Below are positions 1-8,238 of a stretch of 64,000 nt of DNA, piece after piece. The position numbers were made by a program, and so were the translations under genes. Positions within the stretch are counted from its first letter, which is position 1. Each line of letters begins with the position of its first letter. The notes under the pieces were generated by a model that saw only the letters and a program-made list of their open reading frames with translations, was not told where the DNA came from and made no database searches. Source of the DNA: Bacteroidia bacterium (GTDB lineage Bacteria > Bacteroidota > Bacteroidia > Bacteroidales > Paludibacteraceae); the NCBI GenBank assembly GCA_009929375.1, contig SAAO01000026.1:1-64000 (forward strand). The letters are read 5' to 3'.

Positions 1-95
1 TGGCGACATAAAGTTACTGAAATTCAGCGACTTTACCAAAATTCTATGCTGCTATTTTTATATAAATCAGCAAGTTATTATACTTGCGAAAGTTG
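1..95 (-). mobile_element. Right end of an IS4-family element (rest lies left of the window)
   Basis: Bases 1-95 align without gaps to 40996-41090, the right end of the complete IS4-family element in this window, with 82 of 95 positions identical by eye. They end with the same terminal CTTGCGAAAGTTG. The transposase gene of this copy would lie left of the window on the minus strand. The 13 differences mean it is a related but diverged copy. The duplicated target would be bases 96-105 (AGTTCTTAAC), whose partner lies outside the window. Confidence 0.9.
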
Positions 96-1191
96 AGTTC
101 TTAACAGCTTTATCTCCCCAACCAGCAAATTTTTTCAGGTCGTTCATACCACCATCTGTAACCATGTTTTGAAGATCAGGATAAAGCGGAACAAAACATT
201 GTGCATCCGATACTGCTTTTACAGAAATGCGGGCTTCTGTGTTTCCACTTGTCAAAACCACTTCGCCATCTACTGTTTCGCCTGATTCATCATACATAAG
301 TGTAAACTCGGTGTTTGTAGAATTAGCAGGCAGTGTTGTAGGTTGTGCAAAAATATGTGCAGGAGTAGTAATGGTAATACTTTCAGTAAGTGCTATACCC
401 GAAACACTCAGATTCTGAGCATAATATTTCTGGTCAAAAGCTACCGACGAAACCGATGGAGAAATCAGAGCTTCTGCTTCAGGACCGTTATTATAAAGAT
501 ACGTAACGTTGTCGCTTGTAAGAGCTGCATTATAAACACTCATTTTGTGAATATTAGCCTTAAAGGTTGGGTCGTTGGTAAAACCACCTTTACCAAAATA
601 AGCAAGTGTATTACCAACTCCGGCCAACATAGCCGCACCATCAAGATTCACACTTCCCTGCGATACACCATCAATGTAAAAAGTGAGAGAGTATGCATCG
701 ATTACACAAACCATGTGGTGCAAAAGTCCATCGTCCAGTTCAGGGCCATTAACTCCATTTTCACCACCAAAACCTGTTACCGATAACATAGCGCGGCTAA
801 CATTATTTCCACGGGCTGGAGTTAGAGCAGTATAATTTACACCATTTGTTCCATTTTGTCCACCGAAATAATACAACATATGGAAGGAATTGTTGGCACC
901 TGCAAGCGAAGTGTACCATCCTTCAACCGTAAGTTCACTGTATGTGTTAATCGCAAGCTCGGCAGCTTCGAGTTCGAGATAACCACCGGTTGTCAGATTG
1001 AGCGCTTTGTTTTTTACTGTTGCTCCATCTTTAAGCACTCCGTTGAGTCCGCCTACAACGTCGTTGGCTGTTCCATCGTCGAAAGTCCATTGATGAACCA
1101 GACTTGCATTGTCCGGCGCCACCTGTGCACTGACGCCCGATATTGCTCCCAGCAATATCACCAGACACCAGAATAAGTACGTTTTTTTCAT
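67..1191 (-). pseudogene. Secreted LamG-domain protein, 3' end cut off by an IS element
   Basis: The product is a secreted protein with an N-terminal signal peptide (residues 1-22, ending SAQ). A concanavalin A/LamG-like fold follows at about residues 27-240, recognisable from the pattern HQWTFDDGTANDVVGG, then YFYIDGV-like strands and a closing YNAALTSDNVTYLYNNGPEA. After it comes a short beta-rich region with CFVPLYPDLQNMVTDGG. Such domains bind or sit beside glycans. The frame runs into the end of an insertion sequence: only about 365 residues are native, and the last nine (STFASIITC) and the TGA stop come from IS bases 67-95. The original C-terminus, which could have held a catalytic or sorting domain, is lost. 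Its place beside glycoside hydrolase genes suggests a role in glycan capture, which is inference. Confidence 0.8.
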
Positions 1192-1793
1192 AAAACAATA
1201 ATTTTTAAGATTAATAATAGTGATGTTTATTTAATTTTGGTATTAGAAATCAGCTGACATTACATCACAAAACAAAATCGGTTGAAAACTGACATTATGA
1301 ATGTATGAAATACAGATGATTTGGATAAGGCAAAGATAAGAGCAATTAAAATCAGCAGCTAAACACAGGTTATTCAAAAAAAGAAACTTTCTGACCAAAT
1401 AAAACAGCAAGATCATACACTATTGCTGTACAGACACATTGCAAGGGCACAGTATAATACAGATAGAATGACATTTAGAAACAAAAAAGGACATTTGGCT
1501 AATCGCAAGTGGCAGACCAAAGCGCAAGTCTTATTGTACAAAAACAGGGAGGATAATACTTTATGAAGCGACGGAATTTCTGCTATTGTTTTACACAGTA
1601 AATATGAACCGGCAACAAAGCACAAAACTGAAAAAAAACAGCTTGGTCAAATTCTATTCTTATTTGAATAGCATCTTTTATATAAGTGAATTGGAAATTT
1701 TGTTTCTTTGCATTGAATAATTTCACTAAACTCCATTAAGTTACGATTTCGATCAGCGAACATAATATACAACTCCTAGTTTTTGAGGGATAC
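1192..1793. other. Intergenic region between divergent genes, no gene seen
   Basis: This 602 bp A/T-rich spacer separates the divergent LamG and GH43-like genes and must hold both promoters. I could not pick a convincing TAnnTTTG box with a correctly spaced -33 element on either strand. The 70-residue frame at 1413-1625 (minus) has no family features and is not called. Confidence 0.4.
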
Positions 1794-2894
1794 ATGAAAA
1801 GAATTAAAATTGCCGCAATAATATTTCTGATAGCAGCCGGACTGAGTTCCTGTCAGGAAAATAAAGACAAAGGATCAGAAAAGGTGGTGGCTCAACAGGA
1901 GACTTACACTAATCCTATTCTGGATGCGGGAAATAAGCCATGGGCTGTTTTTCACAACGGTTACTATTATTATACTCAGGAAACGGGAAATAATATCGTC
2001 CTCTGGAAAACAAAAGATTTGACTGAATTGCGCAAAGCTCCGCAAAAAACAGTGTGGATTCCGCAAAAGAAGGGAGAATCGAACAATCTCTGGGCACCCG
2101 AAATTCACCGGATAGATGGGAAATGGTATATTTACTACGAAGCCGACGATGGCAACAGCGATAACCACCAGCTTTATGTGATCGAAAACAGTTCGGAAGA
2201 TCCGCTTCAGGGTGAATTTGTATCAAAAGGCCGTATCAGTACCGACAAAGACAATAACTGGGGTATTCACCCAACTGTTATTAAACTTGGAAACGAATTA
2301 TACATGGCCTGGTCGGGTTGGCAATCGCGACGTGTAAACATTGAGCAACAATGTATTTACTTCGCACGTATGAAAAACCCGTGGACACTCGGATCGGACA
2401 GAATATTGCTATCGAAACCTGAATACGAATGGGAAAGGCAATGGATAAACCCTGACGGAAGCAAAACAGCATATACCATTTATGTAAACGAAGCTCCTCA
2501 GTTTCTGTTAAGCAAAAACAAAGATAAACTATATATTTTCTACAGCGCAAGTGGCTTATGGACACCTTTTTACGCTGTAGGAAAACTTACTGCCGACATC
2601 AACAGCGATTTAGTCAATCCTGATTCGTGGACAAAATCAGAACATCCGGTTTTCAAACAACGTCCGCAGTTGAATATCTATTCTACCGGAAATGTTTGCT
2701 TTGTACCTTCGCCCGATGGTTCCGAAACCTTTATGCTTTACCATGCGCGAAGCATTCCGAACGATCCTCCGGGAATTTCGGACACCCGAACACCACGTAT
2801 GCAAAAAATACGCTGGGATGAACACGGACAACCGGTAATCGATCCTCCGGCACCCGTCGATTCAGTACTTACAAAACCTTCAGGCACAGTATAA
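1794..2894 (+). CDS. GH43-like lipoprotein with degenerate active site
   Basis: A 366-residue protein with a lipoprotein signal (LSSC at residues 17-20), so probably an outer-membrane lipoprotein. The rest is a five-bladed propeller of the glycoside hydrolase 43 type: NPILDAG near residue 40, SNNLWAPEIHRIDGKWYIYYEA at about 95-120, AWSGW, YVNEAPQFLLS and YSASG. GH43 enzymes use an Asp base, an Asp pKa modulator and a Glu acid. Here the expected DPWA motif reads NKPWA (Lys48), the expected WAID(G/A)TV reads WGIHPTV (His159), and only Glu233 remains. The His usually seen in a GHNSF-like strand also seems lost (TGNVCF). The fold call is firm. Hydrolytic activity is doubtful, so it may be a binding protein. 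It is followed after 73 bp by the DUF4965 gene on the same strand. Confidence 0.85.
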   Translation: MKRIKIAAIIFLIAAGLSSCQENKDKGSEKVVAQQETYTNPILDAGNKPWAVFHNGYYYYTQETGNNIVLWKTKDLTELRKAPQKTVWIPQKKGESNNLWAPEIHRIDGKWYIYYEADDGNSDNHQLYVIENSSEDPLQGEFVSKGRISTDKDNNWGIHPTVIKLGNELYMAWSGWQSRRVNIEQQCIYFARMKNPWTLGSDRILLSKPEYEWERQWINPDGSKTAYTIYVNEAPQFLLSKNKDKLYIFYSASGLWTPFYAVGKLTADINSDLVNPDSWTKSEHPVFKQRPQLNIYSTGNVCFVPSPDGSETFMLYHARSIPNDPPGISDTRTPRMQKIRWDEHGQPVIDPPAPVDSVLTKPSGTV

Positions 2895-2967
2895 TTTAGC
2901 TGTCTGAACCAACGCTTATTCCTAAAAAAATATTCAGGAACTAAACATAATATTTAATTAAAACATC

Positions 2968-5475
2968 ATGAAAAAAACTATGTTGTTACTGATGCTCTCA
3001 GCATCGGTATTGACTCTTACGGCCAAAAAAACGGCACAAAAAGAAGAAATGAAGGCATTGAGGGCTCCCTCCGTACCACTTTTGACTTCCGATCCTTACT
3101 TTAGCGTGTGGTCGCCTTCCGACGAGCTGAACGCAACAACCACAGAACACTGGACAGGAAAAAAACAATCGCTCATAGGTGCCATCAGAGTTGATGGTAA
3201 AACATATCGCTTTATGGGTGTGGACGAAGCAAAATACGAAACCATTCTGCCCGCCGAACGCTGGGATGCAAAATTTACCGAAAATAAACCCACCGAAAAC
3301 TGGTTCAATCCTTCGTTCGACGATAGCAAATGGCGCGATGGCAAAGGCTCGTTTGGAAACAACGACGCACCTACCCGCGCTACTGACTGGAACAGCAAGG
3401 ATATCTGGATTCGTCGCAGCTTCGAACTTAAAAACGATCTCAGCAACGAGTTGATGACGCTTTTGTATTCGCACGACGATATTTTCGAACTTTACATCAA
3501 CGGAATAAAAGTAATCGAAACCGGATATACCTGGAAAAATCATGTATATCAGGAACTTGACGCCAAAGTAAAGAAAACACTCAAACCCGGTAAAAATGTA
3601 ATTGCAGCACATTGTCACAATCGTGCAGGCGGTGCATTTGTCGATTTCGGCTTGCTGAAACGCGTGGAACTAAACACCGGTTTCGAAAACAAAGCTGTAC
3701 AGAAATCTGTAGTGGTAAATGCCACTCAAACCATTTACAATTTCGCATGTGGCCCTGTGCAACTGGAACTTACATTCACAGCGCCTATCCTGCTCAACGA
3801 TCTTGATTTGGTAAGCACTCCGATTAACTACATCAGCTATTCGGTAACTTCGCTCGATAAAAAAGCACACGATGTGCAGGTTTATTTCGAAGCTACTCCG
3901 CAACTGGCAGTGAATATCGACAGTCAGCCTGTGATGTTCGACAAAATCACTAAAAACGGCATGACTTACGTAAAAACCGGAACCATCAACCAACCAATTC
4001 TGGGACGTGCCGGCGACGATTTACGTATCGACTGGGGCTATCTTTACATGGCCAACCGTCTGAAAGCAAGCGAGCAACTCGAAGCTGTGGATTATTTCGA
4101 CGCCAAACAGTCGTTCAACAAAACAGGTAAAATTGCAGCTACGACAGATGTAAAAAACCTCCCAAAAAACATGCGCGAAAAAATGTCGGTGCTTGCTTAT
4201 TCCAACGATTTGGGCAAAGTAAATCCCGGAGCTGTGGCCGATGGTTTTGTAATGATTGGTTACGACGATTTGTATTCGATTGAATACATGTTCCACAAAC
4301 TTTTGCCTTATTGGAAACAGGATGGTAAAGTGGATATTTTTGCCGCTTTCGAAAGAGCTTCGTGCAGTTACGATGCACTTATGTCGCAATGTAAAGCCTT
4401 CGACGCCAAAATGCTGGCCGATGCCGAAAAAGCAGGTGGTCGCGAATATGCCGAACTTTGTGCACTGGCTTACCGTCAGGCTATTGTGGCTCACAAACTG
4501 GTAAAAGACAAGGATGGAAATCTGCTTTTCCTTTCGAAAGAAAACAACAGTAACGGTTGTATCAATACTGTGGATGTCACTTACCCTTCGGCTCCTTTGT
4601 TCCTGATTTACAATCCCGATTTGCTGAAAGGAATGCTCACTCCTATTTTCCATTACAGCGAAAGTGGTCGTTGGACAAAACCTTTTGCAGCACACGACCT
4701 TGGCACTTACCCTATTGCCAACGGACAGGTTTATGGTGGCGATATGCCGGTTGAAGAAAGTGGTAATATGTTGATTCTGACTACTGCCATTGCTGTAGTT
4801 GAAGGAAATGCCAATTACGCACAGAACCATTGGAGTACACTTACCACATGGGCCGACTATCTGGTTGAAGCAGGAATGGATCCTGAAAATCAGCTTTGTA
4901 CCGATGACTTTGCAGGTCACTTTGCACACAATGCCAACCTTTCGATCAAAGCCATTCTGGGAATTGCCGGTTACGGAAAAATGGCCGGAATGCTGGGTAA
5001 AAACGATGTAGCAGCAAAATACACTGCCATTGCAAAAGAAATGGCTGCAAAATGGGAAGAAATGGCACGCGATGGCGACCATTACCGACTTACATTCGAC
5101 AAAGCAGGTACCTGGAGTCAGAAATACAATCTGGTTTGGGATAAAACACTTGCACTGAATGTATTCGACGAAAACATTGCTAAAAAAGAAATTAAATATT
5201 ATCTCACAAAACAGAATAAATACGGTTTACCGCTCGATAGTCGCGAAAACTACACCAAATCCGACTGGATTTTGTGGACAGCTACCATGAGCGAAAAACC
5301 CGAAGATTTCCGTGCCATAGTAGTTCCTGTGCATACTTATGCCAACGAAACTCCATCGCGCGTTCCATTGTGCGACTGGCATCGTACCAACGACGGCTCA
5401 GCTGTTGGTTTCAAAGCGCGTTCGGTTGTAGGTGGATACTTTATGAAAATGCTCGACGATCAACTTAGAAAATAA
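2968..5475 (+). CDS. Glutaminase A-like (DUF4964/DUF5127/DUF4965/DUF1793) secreted protein
   Basis: An 835-residue secreted protein (signal peptide about residues 1-19). The N-terminus RAPSVPLLTSDPYFSVWSP is the typical start of the GtaA-like family. It is interrupted after about residue 90 by a galactose-binding-like beta-sandwich (FDDSKWRDGKGSFGN to about residue 220, with IWIRRSFEL and LYINGIKV), as found in GH2 and rhamnosidase proteins. The family core follows, including a large alpha/alpha-barrel part (MPVEESGNMLIL, DDFAGHFAHNANLSIKAI, NLVWDKTLALNVF). Fungal GtaA is a glutaminase. Bacterial homologues in glycan clusters are of unproven substrate, and a glycosidase role is often suspected. 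Placement between GH43-like and GH92 genes on one strand supports a role in glycan breakdown. The family is certain and the reaction is not. Confidence 0.85.
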   Translation: MKKTMLLLMLSASVLTLTAKKTAQKEEMKALRAPSVPLLTSDPYFSVWSPSDELNATTTEHWTGKKQSLIGAIRVDGKTYRFMGVDEAKYETILPAERWDAKFTENKPTENWFNPSFDDSKWRDGKGSFGNNDAPTRATDWNSKDIWIRRSFELKNDLSNELMTLLYSHDDIFELYINGIKVIETGYTWKNHVYQELDAKVKKTLKPGKNVIAAHCHNRAGGAFVDFGLLKRVELNTGFENKAVQKSVVVNATQTIYNFACGPVQLELTFTAPILLNDLDLVSTPINYISYSVTSLDKKAHDVQVYFEATPQLAVNIDSQPVMFDKITKNGMTYVKTGTINQPILGRAGDDLRIDWGYLYMANRLKASEQLEAVDYFDAKQSFNKTGKIAATTDVKNLPKNMREKMSVLAYSNDLGKVNPGAVADGFVMIGYDDLYSIEYMFHKLLPYWKQDGKVDIFAAFERASCSYDALMSQCKAFDAKMLADAEKAGGREYAELCALAYRQAIVAHKLVKDKDGNLLFLSKENNSNGCINTVDVTYPSAPLFLIYNPDLLKGMLTPIFHYSESGRWTKPFAAHDLGTYPIANGQVYGGDMPVEESGNMLILTTAIAVVEGNANYAQNHWSTLTTWADYLVEAGMDPENQLCTDDFAGHFAHNANLSIKAILGIAGYGKMAGMLGKNDVAAKYTAIAKEMAAKWEEMARDGDHYRLTFDKAGTWSQKYNLVWDKTLALNVFDENIAKKEIKYYLTKQNKYGLPLDSRENYTKSDWILWTATMSEKPEDFRAIVVPVHTYANETPSRVPLCDWHRTNDGSAVGFKARSVVGGYFMKMLDDQLRK

Positions 5476-5505
5476 TGCTTTTCATAGGTAATTAAACCAT
5501 ATAAG

Positions 5506-5558
5506 ACCCGGACAGCCACGTGTATATTCGAAAGTTTTGCCAGTGCTGTCCGGGTTTT
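5506..5558 (+). terminator. Rho-independent terminator after the DUF4965 gene
   Basis: An 11 bp perfect stem (ACCCGGACAGC at 5506-5516, complement at 5545-5555) with a 28 nt loop is followed by TTTT. It begins about 30 bp after the stop codon. Confidence 0.7.
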
Positions 5559-5650
5559 AAAAGTTTATTTCGGAAAACAAACCGGACCACAATTCCGGAT
5601 TTTTCAGTAGAGTTTATATAAGTTAGTCACTTCTTAAAAAATATTTTCTT

Positions 5651-5812
5651 AAACGCTAAGAACGCAAAGTTTTTAAGACGCAAAGTGAAAAACTTTTAAG
5701 TTTTTCACTTTGCGTATTTTCTTGGCAAGCCAAGCGGCAAAGCCGAGCGGCGGATATTTGATGATATAATAATTGGCATATTTAATCTTTGCGCACTTTG
5801 CGTTTATTTGTT
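5651..5812. repeat. GCAAAG-type repeat block with a 38 bp near-perfect palindrome
   Basis: The gene-free stretch 5476-5879 holds several copies of an (A/G)ACGCAAAG unit, at 5660-5670 and 5677-5687, and inverted as ACTTTGCGT or CTTTGCGC at 5706-5715 and about 5789-5804. Bases 5678-5715 form a palindrome of two perfect 18 bp arms around TT. The middle carries GC-richer GGCAAGCC/GCCGAGCGGC words. It sits between two co-directional glycosidase genes. It resembles dispersed intergenic repeats common in Bacteroidota; no coding potential is seen. Confidence 0.65.
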
Positions 5813-5879
5813 AATTCTAAGGAAATCCAATAACTTATATAATGACTAGTATTAAAATAAAAAATCCTTTTTTCTGATC

Positions 5880-8171
5880 ATGATCCACAAAAAAATACAT
5901 TTGTTTCTTTTTCTGACATTTATCCCCTTTTTGAGTTCAAATGCAGGAAAAGTAAAAACCGACTGGCTGCAATATGTCAATACACTTCAGGGTACAAATT
6001 CTAAATTCGAACTTAGTCGTGGAAACACCTACCCTACTGTAGCCATGCCCTGGGGAATGAATTTCTGGACTCCGCAAACGGGAATGAACCGCAACGGCTG
6101 GATTTATCAGTACGAAGCCACCCGCATACGTGGTTTCAGACAAACACATCAATGCAGCCCCTGGACAAACGATTACGCTGCATTTTCGCTAATGCCCGTC
6201 TCTGGAAAACTGGTTGTAAATCAGCACGACAGAGCTTTATCGTTCAATCATAAAAACGAAACAACAAAACCCCATTATTACAGCGTACAATTCGACAAAG
6301 GGCTGAAAGCCGAAATGTCGCCTACCGAACGCGGTGTGTTTATGCGCTTTACATTTCCCGAGAACGAAGATTCATACGTTATTGTGGATGCCAACAACGA
6401 TGGCAGTATGGTTCGTATTTTCCCGAAAGAACGAAAAATCGTAGGCTATTGTAAGAACGCAAACCATTCTGTGTCAAAAGATTTTGCCAACTATTTTGTA
6501 ATCGTATTCGATCAGCCATTCGAGTCGTTTGGCACATGGAAAAACAATTCAGGCGATATTTTTGCCGCAACCGACTTTGCCGAAGATAATTATGTAGGCG
6601 CTTACACTGCTTTCAAAAAAGGCGCTGTGGTGAATGCCAAAGTGATTTCGTCGTTTATCAGCATCGAACAGGCTGAACAAAATTTCGAACACGAACTGGC
6701 AAAATACAATAGTCTGGAACAAATCCGCGACCTTGCAGCTGCCGAATGGAACAAACAACTCGGCAAAATTGAAGTTGAAGGCGGCACTCAGGAGGAACGG
6801 GCTACATTTTACTCCTGCTTTTTCCGTTCCATGCTTTTCCCAAGGAAATTTTACGAGTACAACGCACAAAACAAACCTTTGTATTACAGCCCATACGACT
6901 ATAAAGTGCACGAAGGTTACATGTTTACCGACGAAGGTTTTTGGGATACTTTCCGCGCGCAGTTCCCGCTCAATGTCATTCTTCATCCCGAAATGCACGG
7001 ACGCTACATGCAATCACTCATCGATGCATACGATCAAAGCGGTTGGCTGCCTTCGTGGTCTTTTCCCGGCCATAGTGGCGGAATGATCGGAAATCACGCA
7101 TTTTCGGTTCTGGCCGATGCTTATGTAAAAGGTATTCAGACTTTTGATGCAGGAAGCGCACTTGCTGCCATGAAACACGATGCCATGCAAAAAGGACCGC
7201 GCGGTCCATCTATTGGTCGCGATGCGGCTGTAAAATTCCGCGAACTGGGTTATATACCTTTCAACGGACATGGCGAAGCCACAGCTAAAACTCTCGAATA
7301 CAGCTACAACGACTTTTGTGCCATGCAACTGGCCCGCAAAGCCGGTCTGAAAGAATATGAAGACTTTTTTGCCAAAACAATTTACAATTACAAAAATGTG
7401 TATGACCCCGACACTCGCTTTATGCGCGGACGTTTGAGCGACGGAAGCTGGCAACCCGGTTTCGATCCGCTTGCATGGGGTGGCGCTTTTATCGAAGGTT
7501 GTGCGTGGCATTATCATTGGTCAGTTTTTCATGATATTCAGGGATTGATAAACCTGATGAAAGGCAATAAAAATTTTGTAGCCAAACTCGATTCGGTTTT
7601 CACCATTACAAACGATTTTCATGTTGGAACTTACGGTCGCGAAATTCACGAAATGACTGAAATGAAAATGATCAACCTAGGACAGTATGCACATGGAAAT
7701 CAACCTATTCAGCACATGACATATTTATACACCTATGCAGGCGAGCCATGGAAAACACAAAAGAGGGTAAGAGAAGTAATGGATAAACTTTACAATTCAG
7801 GCCCCGATGGCTTTTGTGGCGATGAAGATCAGGGACAGACCTCCTCGTGGTATGTGATCAGTGCAATGGGACTTTATTCAGTTTGTCCGGGCACTAATGA
7901 GTATGTGATTGGCAGTCCGCTTTTCCCAAAAATGACGGTGCATCTCGAAAACGGAAAACAAATTGTAATCGAAGCCAAAAACAATCAGTTGTCGCATCCT
8001 TACATTAAAAATGCAAAACTGAACGGAAAAACGTTTACAAAAAACTTCCTCACCTATTCAGAATTAATGAAAGGTGCTCATATTCAATACCTGATGAGCG
8101 ACAAACCAAATTTCAAAAGAGGGATAAAAGACACTGACAAACCATTTTCACTTTCAAAAAAAACAAAATAA
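5880..8171 (+). CDS. GH92 exo-alpha-mannosidase, first of a tandem pair
   Basis: A 763-residue secreted enzyme (signal peptide about residues 1-22, ending SSNAG). The family 92 signature is clear: VNTLQGTNSKFELSRGNTYP at the N-terminus, the PWGMNFWTPQTG and GFRQTHQCSPW sandwich motifs, then the alpha/alpha domain with GYMFTDEGFWDTFRAQFPL, GEATAKTLEYSYNDF, HGNQPIQHM and GDEDQGQTSSWYV. GH92 enzymes are calcium-dependent inverting alpha-mannosidases. The paired Asp of the GDED motif (near residue 647) are the expected catalytic bases and are present. Export places it in the periplasm or at the surface. The next gene is a paralogue 67 bp downstream, so the two were probably duplicated and are co-transcribed. 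Linkage specificity cannot be read from sequence. Confidence 0.93.
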   Translation: MIHKKIHLFLFLTFIPFLSSNAGKVKTDWLQYVNTLQGTNSKFELSRGNTYPTVAMPWGMNFWTPQTGMNRNGWIYQYEATRIRGFRQTHQCSPWTNDYAAFSLMPVSGKLVVNQHDRALSFNHKNETTKPHYYSVQFDKGLKAEMSPTERGVFMRFTFPENEDSYVIVDANNDGSMVRIFPKERKIVGYCKNANHSVSKDFANYFVIVFDQPFESFGTWKNNSGDIFAATDFAEDNYVGAYTAFKKGAVVNAKVISSFISIEQAEQNFEHELAKYNSLEQIRDLAAAEWNKQLGKIEVEGGTQEERATFYSCFFRSMLFPRKFYEYNAQNKPLYYSPYDYKVHEGYMFTDEGFWDTFRAQFPLNVILHPEMHGRYMQSLIDAYDQSGWLPSWSFPGHSGGMIGNHAFSVLADAYVKGIQTFDAGSALAAMKHDAMQKGPRGPSIGRDAAVKFRELGYIPFNGHGEATAKTLEYSYNDFCAMQLARKAGLKEYEDFFAKTIYNYKNVYDPDTRFMRGRLSDGSWQPGFDPLAWGGAFIEGCAWHYHWSVFHDIQGLINLMKGNKNFVAKLDSVFTITNDFHVGTYGREIHEMTEMKMINLGQYAHGNQPIQHMTYLYTYAGEPWKTQKRVREVMDKLYNSGPDGFCGDEDQGQTSSWYVISAMGLYSVCPGTNEYVIGSPLFPKMTVHLENGKQIVIEAKNNQLSHPYIKNAKLNGKTFTKNFLTYSELMKGAHIQYLMSDKPNFKRGIKDTDKPFSLSKKTK

Positions 8172-8200
8172 ATCTATCACCATATCCGAAAAAGAATGTT

Positions 8201-8208
8201 TAGCTTTG
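8201..8208 (+). promoter_or_regulatory. Possible -7 box upstream of the second GH92 gene
   Basis: TAGCTTTG matches the Bacteroidota -7 consensus TAnnTTTG. A start about 5 nt downstream would leave a leader of roughly 25 nt before the ATG at 8239. No matching -33 TTTG was found, so it may be weak or chance. It overlaps the alternative TTG start, which argues against that start. Confidence 0.3.
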
Positions 8209-8238
8209 CCGGATGCATTTAAAAACAATTATTTACAG

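Noticed and set aside
1413-1625. 70-codon frame in the spacer before the GH43-like gene
   Set aside because: Cys- and Leu-rich with no signal peptide logic, no promoter, no family match; probably chance.
4021-5082. 353-codon open frame on the minus strand inside the DUF4965 gene
   Set aside because: It lies wholly antisense to a gene with clear family motifs, has no recognisable domain, and its Cys/His/Phe-rich composition is what antisense reading of this codon usage gives.
5651-5812. Repeat block considered as a CRISPR array
   Set aside because: Units are about 10 bp, in both orientations, with no regular spacers and no cas genes.
8206-8238. Upstream TTG start extending the second GH92 protein by 11 residues
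   Set aside because: It would hide the signal peptide, and the TTG overlaps a likely -7 box; the ATG at 8239 is better.
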